Shown here: positions 43,501-54,318 of the stretch, one piece after another
How positions within the stretch are numbered: the stretch's first letter is position 1
Layout of the letters: each line of letters starts with the position of its first letter
From: Nemania diffusa
Taxonomy: Eukaryota > Ascomycota > Sordariomycetes > Xylariales > Xylariaceae
Direction of reading: 5' to 3'
Length of the DNA stretch: 64,000 nt
NCBI GenBank assembly: GCA_038501195.1
Contig: JBBPUQ010000006.1
Coordinates: 1,674,001-1,738,000, forward strand
The notes under the pieces: model-generated
What the model saw: only the letters and a program-made list of their open reading frames with translations
What the model was told of the DNA's origin: nothing
Databases searched by the model: none
Program-made: the position numbers and the translations under genes

Positions 43501-46500
43501 TAAACTATAAACTATATATTATATAATTTATAATATAAATATAATTTAATTAAATTAGTTATATTTAATTATAATTGTTAAAATTATTTTATTATATATA
43601 AATAATAATATATATAAACAAAGTATTAAAATATTTTAATATAATTTATTTTATTATGCTTTAATAAATATTAAATAATTAATGTTTTAATTTTATTATT
43701 ATATTTTATTTATAATAGCGTTTAATTTTTAAAATTTAATACTAATTTGTTTTTAATTATTTATATTATTATTATTAAATTTAATAATATATATTTTTTT
43801 TATTATATAATTTATAATCGATTTATATATATTAAAAATATACTTTTTGTTTATTATTAATATTTTTTTATTTAATAGTAATATATATAGTTTATTAATA
43901 TTTACTATATATACAACATTAATATTTCGATTAATATTATTATTGCTATTTTTATTAATAATTTAAACATTTATTTTAAATATTTATAATTTAAATATAA
44001 ACAATATTAAAAAAACAGTTTAAATATATATAAATATATTAAATAAGTTTTATATATTTAAAGTATAAAATTTAATAACTATAAAGTATTTTAATTTTGT
44101 TATTATTAAAAAAAAAGCTAAATATATATTATATTTTTAAATAAAAACTTAAAATTTTGTACTATTACTATTAAATTAGTATTAGCTTTGTTAAATTTAA
44201 ACATTTTAAACAGAAATAATAGTTATAAATATTATAAAGTTTTTACTTTGATTTAAAATTAAGCTATAACAACTTTTTTTTAATTTTAGCAAATATAGTT
44301 TTTATTGTTTAAATTGTTACTAATGTTTTATATTAAATAGCAATATTAATATTTATAAATTATATAATGTAAAAGTTATAAAAAAAAACTTGTTAACAAC
44401 TTATTAATTAAATATGCTATAAATATTATATAAACATTTTTAACTTAAAAAAATTAATATATTATACTTTTTTAAAAAGTGTTTTTTAACTATTAATATT
44501 ATATTTAGTTATATTATTAAATTTATATTTGATTTAAAAACTAATTATTTTATAAATTTATTTTATTATAAAATTATTAAATATATTTTTATATTTATTA
44601 ATAATGTTTTTTTTATTGTTAATATATTTTTTTAGCTAATTGAAAATATTAAAAAAAAAATTAAAGTTGTATAAATTAAATTTAATATATTATAAAAAAA
44701 AAATATATTGTTTTTTTTTAAACTTTATAAAACTATTATAGTTAAAATGTTATTATAACTTTATATTAACAACTATTTATATTAAAATATTATAAAAAAC
44801 AAAAAGTTTTAAAATATATAAAAAACAAAAAAAGAAATAATACTACTATTTATTTTTGAAAAAATTACTATTGTATTAAATATTATTATTAAAGCTATTA
44901 AATATTTTAAATATATATTTTTTAATATAAACTACTTTTTAATATTTAGTAAATTTTATATATTTATTTTTATATTATTTACTTTTGTTAATTTAATTAA
45001 TATATTTTTTTTGTTATTAATATAAAAAAATTTACTAATATTTAGTAATATTATTTGTAATATTAAAAAACGCATTAAAAAATTATTAATAAATTAATTA
45101 AACAATATTACATTTATTAACTAATTTATTAATAATAGTTGCAGTTTTAACTATAAATTAAATATATTAATAATATTAATATTTTTTAGCTTTTTTTTAA
45201 TAAACTAAAAACAAACTATTATTATTAACAAAGTATAGTTTATATAAATAAATTTTTAAAACTAACTATATATTTAAATTATATTTAAAAATAAATTTTT
45301 AAAAACTTAAAATTTAAACTATTTTACTTTTATATTTATTAAAGTTTTTTTATATAAATAAAAAAATTTAATAAATATAACAAAAAACTATTTTATAAAT
45401 TATAATATTGCTAAAAAAAAAAACTTTAGTTTAAATATATAAATATATATTTTATATAATTATTTATATATTATAAAAATATATTATTAATAAATATATT
45501 AGTTAAGTTTTTATTAAGTTATAATAATATAGTAAATATATTATAATTTATTTTGTTTTTTTATTTTTAGTATTTAATTAAATTATTTAAAACAATAGTA
45601 TATAAATTAGTTTTATTTGCTTAAAAAAAACTTCATTTTATAAAATAAAACAAATATATAATTTGATTTTAATACTTAAGTTATAACAAGCTGTTTTTAA
45701 ACTTTAAAACAATAAACTAATAAGCAATTTTTAAATATTAGTGTTATTAAAAAAAATAGCAATATATAAATACTAATAGCTTTTGTTTAATAAAAAAAAA
45801 ATATTATAATATTAAAAAATAAAAAGTATAATTATTTAATATAGTTTATTTATTATATAATTTATAATAAACTTTAATAATTTAATATTATTTATATATA
45901 TTAAAATAAACAAAGCTTTATATAAAATGTTATATTATAAAAAGCAACTTAAATAATTTTAAACTTATATTTTTTAACTATTGCTAATATTGTAAAAAAA
46001 AATTAATTAAAATTTTGTTATAACAGTTTAATAGTTTTATTTATATATTTAAACATTTTTTTTAAAACTAGTTTATATTAAAATTAACAATAGTATATTT
46101 AGTTTTATTAATTAATATTTTAGCTATATTAAAATAAATAGCTATAGCATGTTTTATTTATACAATATAATATAGTTTTTTAATAACTTAAATATCGATT
46201 AAACTATTGTTTATATATAAGCTAAAAATAATTTAATAAAACTAACAAAGTTTATAAATTAAATAAATAAATACTTTTTTGAAAATGTTAACAAAGCTAT
46301 TTTAAACTATTAAGCAGTAAAAAATTATATATAAATTAAACTTTATAACAACTTTTTAATATTAAAAAATAAATTTATAAATAAATAAAAAAAAAAAGCT
46401 TATTTTATTGCTAATAATATTTAAAAATATAAATATATATTAACATATTAAAAATATATATATATAACAAACAAAAAATATATTTTTAAGTTTTAATATT

Positions 46501-49500
46501 AATTTAAATAATTATAAGCTTTAATATTATATATTTTTATTAATATAAAAAATATACTTTATATTAAATATAGCATTTATTATTATAACTAATTTAATAA
46601 AATAATAGTAATAGTTTTTTAGTATAATTATAACTTTTTATTTATTTTTATAAAAGCTTAAACTTTGTTATTAATATATTATATTATTAACTATATTATA
46701 AAGTTAAAATTGTTTATATATTAACAACTAATATTAATTGCAGCATATTTAAATATATTTAAAACAAACTTAAGCTTTATAAATATTTAATAGTTAAATT
46801 TTATAATTAAAAATTTAATAACAAAAATATTTAATAAAATATTTTTTAAACAAAAACTATTTTTAATTAATATAATAAACTATATTTTTAGTTATAATAT
46901 ATATTATATTTTTTAAAATATTTAATAATAAATTTATATATTAATAATTTATTAAAAATTTATATAAATATAGCTAAGCTTATAATATTAAACAGTTTAG
47001 TTTAATTAAAAAAGCTTATAAAATTAAATATAAAATAAATTATATTTTTTTAAACTAAAAAAAAATATTTGTTTAATAATTTTTTAAGTTTATAAAACAA
47101 AAAGTTTTTAATTATAAAATTTTTATTTATATAATTATATATTTTATATTTAAATTATATTAAAACTAAATAAAAAATAACTAATAAACTTTTGTTTATT
47201 TAATAATATTTAAAATAACAGCTAATTTTATTAATAAATTAAATGTTTTAAAAAGTTTATAACTTTTATAATTAATAATATATTATTTTTTAATAAAAAT
47301 AATAATATATTATATATATAATTTTAAGTAGTAAAGCTTAGTTTTTTTATATTTTAAAAATATTTTATATTTAATTTAATTTTAAAGTTTGTTTTGCTAT
47401 AAAAATAACTAAAACTTTAATGTTTTAATTAGCTATAGTTTATTTATTTTAATTTTAATTTATTTTATAAATTAAAAAAAAATATAAAATATAATATATT
47501 ATAATAAAATATTAAAATTAACTATAATTTTAAAATTAATAATAATTATATTTTAAATAATAAAAACAAAGTTTTTTACAATATTGTAAAAAAAGCTAAC
47601 AATTTTTTATATTATAATATAGTAGCAGCTTTTAATAACAACTTGTTACAACAACTATAATAATTATATAATATAAAAATTTTTATTTTTAAATAAACTA
47701 CAACCTTACTATATTAAATTAATTAAACTATATACTTTGATTTAAATAATTATTTAATTTTTAAAAAGTTAATAATATATTATAATATATTATTAACAAT
47801 ATAAAAAAAAAATATAAAATAAACAAACTAAATATTTAATATAATAAAAAATATTATTAAAAAGTAAAAAAAAAAAATTAATATATTAAATTAAAAAATA
47901 TTATATAATATAAAAAAAATAGAAAGTTTTAGTACTAGTAACAATAAAGTAAATATTTTAAATATATTATAACAAACTTATAATAAAAACTTATTTAAAA
48001 TAAACAAAAACTTAATTATTATATTATAAGCAATAAAGCTATATTATTATAAACAATAATATATATTTATATAGTTTAATATTTTAATTAGTTTTAAATT
48101 TATATAGTATTATATTAATAATACAGTAATAAAAAAATATAAGTTAAATTATAAACAAACAATTACTTTCGATTTAGTTTTAAAATATTTAAATAAAGTA
48201 AACTATTATTATAAAAATATTTTTATTGTTTTTAATATTAAAAATTAACAAAAAACTAATATTAACTTTTGTTTGTAAATATTATTTTATTTATTAAATA
48301 AAAACAGCACTAAAAAAAGCTAAATAATTTAAGCTTTAATAGTAGTTTTAAAACTAAAAAAAAAACAAAATTATATATATTTTATTATTATATTTAATTA
48401 TATAAAAACTAATATTAATAAAACTACTATATATTTTATATTAAGTTTTATAGTTTTAAAGTTAACAAATAGCAAAAATAACATTGTTATAAATAAAAAA
48501 CTTTTAAAAACAAAATATTAAAGTTAAAAAATTATTAATATTTTAATAATAAATAAATATAATATAATATTTATAACTAACTTTTATAAAGTTAATTTAT
48601 AGTTTTAAAAAGCTATTTGTTGTTATTTTATATAGTAACTTTTATTAATTTAAACTTATAAAAAAAACTTTGATGTTATATTTTAATAAATTTATTATTT
48701 AAGTTGATTATATAAAAACTAGCAACTATTTTTAACTGTTATAAAATAAAGCATAAAAAAACAAACATTATTTTAAGCATTAATTTTAGCTTAAATTTAC
48801 TACTATAATTATTTTAAATAAACAAATATATATAATAAACATAAAATATATTATATTGTTTAGTTATTTATAAATAAATTAGCAAATAAAAAATAATATT
48901 AATATTTTAAATATAAAAGTAGTAAATAGTAATAATATTGCTTTAAATAAAACAACAAAAGCAATTATATTATTAAATGTAATAAAATATAGTTTAAATA
49001 TTTAAACAGTTTTAAGTTTTATTAAATTATATAATTAGCTATTATATATATTTTTATTAAAACATATTTTAATTAATAGTTATATAAAAAAAAATATTTT
49101 ATAAATAACAAATTTAATTATAAACTTTAATATAATAAAAATACTTGCTTATTTTTTTTTAATAATAAAAATATTAGTTGCTATAACTAATAATATATAC
49201 TAAAAACTAAAAGTAGTTAATAGTATAAAGTATATAATTAAAAAATTTATGTTTAATTTTAATACTTATATATATAAAACTGTTTTTAATATATTTATTA
49301 TTACAAAGCTATTTTTTATATATTTTTTATTTTTTTTAACAATAAAAAATATTGAACTATATAATTTTTTATAAAAAATAATCCTAATTTTACTAAATAT
49401 ATTTTATATATTAATATTTTTTTTATACTTTAAGCTATTTATTAAAAAAAGCTACTTTTTAACTTTAATATTTATAATTATAAAATATAAAACATAAAAG

Positions 49501-50693
49501 CAAAGTTATAATATTGTATTTTTACTATTATTAAATAAACAAAAAAAAAAAACAAATTTTATTAATATATATATTTAATTATTATAATTAATAAATTTAA
49601 AAAGCTTTTATTTTTTTGCTTTAGTTGATTTAAAATATTATTTATAACTATATTTTTTGTTTAAAATAAAAACAATAATAAATAAAATAAAAAAAATAAA
49701 TAAACTAATAATATATAAATATAAAACTAAACAAAATAACTTATAATTTAATTTTATATAAAATTATATTTAAAAATATAGTTATAAAATATATTATAAT
49801 AGTATAAATAACAAATTATAAATTTATAGCTATATTATAATTTATATAGCTAAACTTTGTTTTATTAATAAACTTTTTAAACTTTTTTTCGAATTATTTA
49901 TTTAGTTCTTTTAAATAAATCTTTTTTATATAAATAAATTAAAGCTAAAAATCTTTTTATAAAACAAAGTAATAATATTTTTACAGCTAATACTTATGTT
50001 ATATTTTTATAAACTTTAAATATAATCAAATATAAACTTTATTTTAACTTTTATTTATAGCTATAATAAACTTTTTTATTACTATATTACTATTTTTAAA
50101 ATTATTAATTAATATATTTATTTTTGTTGTTAATTATATATACTATTTTTATTTTTTATTAGTAAAGCTTATAAATAATAACTTTTTTTATTTATTATTT
50201 ATAGTTTAACAATTATAAATATAATAAATAAAATTACAAATAAATTATTTTATACTTATATTTTATAAGTATTAAACTTTAAACTTTATTAATAAAAATA
50301 GTTTTTAATTATATGTTTTATTAGTTTTATTTTTAAGTTTAAATTTAAAAACTATTGCTAGCTACTTTTTTTTATTATTTATTTATAATTTTATTATTAT
50401 AAATAATATAAATTAAACTAAGTTTAATTAATAAATTGTTAAATTAGCAATAAAATTTAATTTAACAATAATTTATAAAATGTTTTAATATTTTTTTGTT
50501 TTATTATTTTAGCTATATATAAATATAATATTAAAACAAAGTTAAAATTTAAAAATAATATAAAAAATATTAAAAATATAAATATTTATAAGTTTTAAAT
50601 ATTTAAAAATTTATATTAGCAATAGTTTATTAAAATATAATATTAGCAATAATTTTATTAATTATAAACTTTTTTACTTTTTTTATTAAATAG

Positions 50694-51110
50694 CAATATA
50701 ATATATTTTATAAACTTTAATAATATAATTAAGCTTTATAGTTTAAGTATTTTTAAAATAAAAAGTTCAATAAATAATAAATTTTGTTATATATAGTAAT
50801 AAAAAAAATTAATATATTTGAAAATATAATTATTTTATTTAATATTGCTTTAAATATACTATTAAAAATAATATAATTTAATAGTTATATTTTGTTTGCT
50901 TTTAAAAAAATATATACTTATACTATTAATTTGTTTTTATTTAATTTATTAATATTAAAATCAATAAACATTTAAACATTATTACAATTAGTTTGTTTTA
51001 ATAATTTATTTAAACTTTTGTTATTATATAACTATTTATTATTAATATTATTTAATATTTTTTATATAAGTTTAAAATATTAAAACTATTTAATTAAAAC
51101 ACTATTTATA
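50694..51110 (+). repeat. direct duplication, unit 1
   Basis: Starts near ATAATATATTTTATAAACTT and ends near TTAATTAAAACACT. It aligns in two blocks with 51,219-51,943, the offset growing from about 525 to 831 because the second unit carries insertions. Confidence 0.65.
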
Positions 51111-51218
51111 ATATTAATAATATTAATATTAATTGTAAACATTTTAACTTTTATAATAAAAATATTAGTACTTTTTTATAAGTTATAATATTTTATACTT
51201 ACTTTGTTTAATTAAATA

Positions 51219-51943
51219 ATAATATAATATTTTTTATAAACTTTAATAATATAATTAAAATTTATAGTTTAAATATTTTTAAAATATTAAAGTTTAAACT
51301 TATATTATTTTAAGTAATATTTTTATATAGTGCTTTTTTAAATGTTATTATTTAGTATTTTTTTATTAAAAATATATTATAATAAACAATTTAAAATATT
51401 AAAGTTTAAACTTATATTGTTTTAAATAATATTTTTATACAGTATTTTTTTAAATACTATTATTTAATATTTTATTTTTTAAATTAGTACTGTTTTTTTA
51501 AATAAGCTTTATTATATATAATAGTTTAAAAAATTTAAAAAAAAGTTAATATATATTTAAAACATATTTAAAAAAATAAATTAATAAAGCTATATTTATA
51601 TATTTAAAAATATAATTATTTTATTTAATTTAGTTTTAAATGTATTAATAAAAATAATATAATTTAATTGTTATATTTTGTTTAATTTTAAAAAAATATA
51701 TATTTTTACTATTGATTTTTTTTTTATTAAGTTTATTAGTATTAAAATTAATTAAAACTTAAAATTTGTTACAATTAATTTGTTTAAATAATTTATATAT
51801 TAATTAATTTGTAATAATAATTTAAAATAAATATGTTTTATTATATTAGCTTTTTAATATTATATAGCTATTTGTTACTAGTGTTATTTAATATTTTTTA
51901 TATAAATTTAAAATATTAAAGCTATTTAATTAAAACATTAATA
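51219..51943 (+). repeat. direct duplication, unit 2, with an internal duplication
   Basis: Second copy of 50,694-51,110. Inside it, 51,281-51,365 is repeated at 51,393-51,476 (period 112 bp), both starting AAAATATTAAAGTTTAAAC. Differences are mostly transitions. Confidence 0.65.
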
Positions 51944-52681
51944 GCTTTAAGTTTAAAACTAATTAATTTATTGTACTAATAAATTTTATAAGTTTTAATT
52001 TTGTTATATTAATTTTAAATTAGTTTGTTTTTTGTTAAAAAAACATTAGTAAAAAAGTTAATACATTTGTTAATAATATTAACTAAATATAATAATAAAT
52101 AACAAAACTTTTGTTAAAAGTAAAAACATAGAGTTTATTAAAAGCTCAAGAATTATTTTAAAGTTAATATTTTCAATTAAAAAAATAACTAATTAATAGT
52201 TTAAAACATAGTAAATTCAAAAATAATAAAAAATTAATAGTAATTATAAAACACAGCAGTATTATTAATAAATAAAAGTTATAATAGTAATAATATAAAT
52301 AATAATACAAATAAATAGTACAAATAGTAGTATAAATAAACAGTAGTATAAATAGTTATAGCTAAAATAACTTACACAAAAATATATATAATTTAGTTAT
52401 TTATTCTATTTATTATAATAGCTATATAATTAATTGTAACTGCAACTGTTTTATTTATTTATTATATTAGTTATAAACAATTGTAGCTACTACTATTATT
52501 ACTATATTTATTTAATTTTAATTAACTATTAAATTTTATACATTATTTAATAAAAACTACTAATTTTTAACTACTGCTTTAGTTTTTATATAAAATAAAT
52601 ATAAATTAAAGCAATTAATAAACAGTTTATGTTATAAATAATAAAAATAAACTATAAATATATATTAACATAGTTTATATG
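51944..52681. other. AT-rich DNA approaching the boundary
   Basis: G+C rises gradually from here. Several short AGTAGTATAAATA-like phrases recur at 52,300-52,350. No gene or element is recognisable. Confidence 0.5.
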
Positions 52682-52946
52682 CAAAAATAGCTAGTTTAAC
52701 TAATTATAACTACATATATATAATAAAAGCTAAATTGAACAAACTATATTTAAATAAACTAGGAGAATTTCTTATTTAAAATAAAAAACTGTTTTAAAAA
52801 TTTTTCAATAATTAGCTGATTTACTCTTTTTAAATAAAAAAGCAAAATTACTTATTTTAGTTATAGAATTTTGCTAAGAATTTTTTACAATATTACAAGT
52901 AACTTTTTGTTTTATTTAGTTGTTTTTTTTTTGTTAAAAACGAAAG
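52682..52946 (+). repeat. RIP-mutated copy of the boundary repeat (family R1)
   Basis: Aligns over its whole length with 53,815-54,086. For example AGCTAAATTGAACAAACTATA here corresponds to AGCCGAATTGGACGAACTATA there, and both end in GTTAAAAACGAA(A/G)G. Almost all differences are C to T or G to A toward this copy. Confidence 0.88.
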
Positions 52947-53096
52947 TATATAACAACAATAATTACATTAATTAATTCAATCAATTTAGAAAGCTTATTT
53001 TTAACAGTAGTATAAGCAATAAGCTTATTTAAATAACAAGTATGTGTATTGCTACTATAATTTGCCACTGTATTTTTTGTGTAGAGCAGCCCTTTG
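52947..53096. other. compositional border between the AT block and normal DNA
   Basis: Composition changes within about 100 bases near 53,040-53,080. To the left AT-rich phrases dominate; to the right ordinary sequence begins (TTTGCCACTG, GTAGAGCAGCCC). No gene spans the border. Confidence 0.75.
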
Positions 53097-53250
53097 TTAC
53101 TAGAGGCCCCTGGGGGTCAGGGGCAAAGAAGCCTTCGTTTTTAAAAGTTACAAGTTATACAGGCTACACAGACTATACAAACTTTCAACAAGCTATAAGG
53201 AACGAAAGCAGCCCTCTTCTTTAGCCTCTTTTCTACTAACTGTGTGCTCT
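53097..53250 (+). repeat. intact copy of boundary repeat R2, with a GC hairpin
   Basis: Unmutated counterpart of 21,471-21,660. It opens with a perfect 7-bp-stem inverted repeat, GCCCCTG (53,106-53,112) and CAGGGGC (53,118-53,124) around a 5-base loop, followed by GCCTTCGTTTTTAA at 53,131-53,144. No coding capacity. Confidence 0.8.
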
Positions 53251-53325
53251 GCTGCGTAGGCGCTTCACGCGCGCAGCTCCCGCTCCCTCCTAGCTAAAGG
53301 AAAGGACTGCCTTCGTTTTTAACGC

Positions 53326-53415
53326 TTCCAATTCTAGCCCTTCCAATCCTAGCTCTTCCAATCCTAGCCCTTCCAATCCTAGCCCTTCCAATCCTAGCCC
53401 TTCCAATCCTAGCCC
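53326..53415 (+). repeat. tandem repeat, 6 x 15 bp
   Basis: Six units of TTCCAATCCTAGCCC. The first has one base change (ATTCTAG) and the second another (AGCTC); the last four are identical, so the array is recent or still homogenising. It shows no RIP-type changes. Confidence 0.95.
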
Positions 53416-53445
53416 TAGGTCCTGGGCCCTTGCTGACTTGCAGTC

Positions 53446-53735
53446 AGGTCTGCAGGTAGGTCTACAAGTAGGTAGGTCAGTTGGTCACCTGGCAGGTAGG
53501 TAGGCCGGCTGGTTGGTAGGCTGGCAGGTCACTAGGTAAGTCGGTCAGTCACCTGACAGGTAGGTAGGTCGGTCAGTCACCTGACTGGCAGGTAGGTAGG
53601 TTGACTGGCAAGTAGGTAGGTTGACTGGTAGGTAGGTAGGTTGACTGGTAGGTAGGTTAGTCACCTGACCAGTAGGTCACCTGACAAGTAGGTCACCTAA
53701 CAGGTAGGCAGGTCAGTTAGCCACCTGTTAGAGTG
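53446..53735 (+). repeat. GGTAGGT minisatellite, about 290 bp
   Basis: Irregular tandem array built from CAGGTAGGTAGGT, TTGACTGG and GTCACCTGAC modules, with an approximately 20-bp period in the middle (GGTAGGTAGGTTGACTGGTA). GGTCACCTGACC-type modules are near-palindromic. No coding sense. Confidence 0.88.
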
Positions 53736-53814
53736 GTGGGTGAATATGTGGGTGTGTGTATTGTTGGGTGCCTAGGACGTAGGCTCCGTAGGCTGTCTGT
53801 AGAGATTGTATGTA

Positions 53815-54086
53815 TAAAAAACAGCCTGTACGTAAGTGTAGCCGATTATAGCCGCGTGCATGCGACTGAAGCCGAATTGGACGAACTATACCCAAATAGG
53901 CATAGAGAATTTCCTATTTGGGCTGAGAAATTGTTCTGGAAATTTTTCGGCCACTAGGTGACCCACTATTCCCAAATAGGAAGGCAAAATTACCTATTTC
54001 GGCCATAGAATTCTGCTGGGAATTTTTTACGACACTAAGTAACCTTTCGTTTCACTCAGTCGTTCCTCCTTCGTTAAAAACGAAGG
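53815..54086 (+). repeat. intact copy of boundary repeat R1 ending in a hairpin
   Basis: Unmutated counterpart of 52,682-52,946. It ends in a perfect hairpin, CCTTCGTT (54,068-54,075), loop AAA, AACGAAGG (54,079-54,086). It also contains CCCAAATAGG twice (about 53,890 and 53,972), the first followed by CCTATTTGGG in inverted form. No protein of note is encoded. Confidence 0.85.
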
Positions 54087-54087
54087 C

Positions 54088-54318
54088 AAACCGGTTCGTA
54101 ACCGTTGTACACGACGTGACAGCCCACGCTAGAACGCATCCTGGTATTCTGTGCATATCTCTTTAGGACTTGTTCGTGTGTGAAACTGATAGAATCTCTT
54201 ACCACCAGGTATGAGTTACAACTAGCCCCCTTAGCTAGGCCTGGTAGTTTGCTCACGACGCTTACCCAGCATTATAGGTAACTTGGGGGATGTTTGGCTA
54301 TACTCGTTACTGCATTCC
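54088..54318. other. downstream flank of the minus-strand family gene
   Basis: Normal-composition spacer between the boundary repeats and the stop codon of the minus-strand gene. I see no further feature. Confidence 0.5.

Larger units (their letters stand above)
21661..50693. other. 29 kb of AT-rich repeat debris
   Basis: No frame is open for more than a few dozen codons and I could not read a further reverse transcriptase or transposase by eye. The plus strand alternates between A-rich and T-rich stretches over a few kilobases, as expected for several dead elements in both orientations. G+C is slightly higher than at the left end. Short tandem repeats are listed separately. Confidence 0.55.
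1..53040. other. 53-kb AT-rich RIP-mutated block (AT isochore)
   Basis: Nearly all bases are A or T. Sample 60-base lines hold 1-2 G/C near the left end and about 8 near 30 kb. CC, GG and CG pairs are almost absent. Wherever two copies of a repeat can be aligned inside the block, the differences are nearly all transitions. This is the known signature of repeat-induced point mutation in Pezizomycotina, which turns C into T on either strand of duplicated DNA. All frames are closed by frequent TAA/TAG, so no intact gene exists here. Such blocks are usually constitutive heterochromatin made of dead transposons; a centromere or subtelomere is possible but nothing here proves it. The left limit lies outside the window. 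Confidence 0.93.
53309..54087. repeat. 779-bp segment with perfect 16-bp inverted ends
   Basis: GCCTTCGTTTTTAACG at 53,309-53,324 is the exact reverse complement of 54,072-54,087. Between them lie the 15-bp tandem repeat, the minisatellite and repeat R1. This could be a non-autonomous transposable element, but no target duplication is visible and the related copies do not begin at these ends, so the limits are uncertain. Confidence 0.45.

Noticed and set aside
1..53040. mitochondrial DNA or a plasmid as the source of the AT-rich block
   Set aside because: No mitochondrial genes or rRNAs are seen, repeats differ by RIP-type transitions, and the block is continuous with nuclear genes that have spliceosomal introns.
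53042..53224. 60-codon frame at the AT/GC border
   Set aside because: It lies inside repeat R2, whose other copy has no open frame, and the product has no protein-like character.
53733..53957. 74-codon frame in the boundary zone
   Set aside because: It runs from the minisatellite into repeat R1, and the mutated copy at 52.7 kb lacks the frame. Probably chance.
53309..54087. Helitron, on account of the 3' hairpin
   Set aside because: No CTRR end follows the hairpin at the proper distance and no TC start or Rep/helicase remnant is seen.
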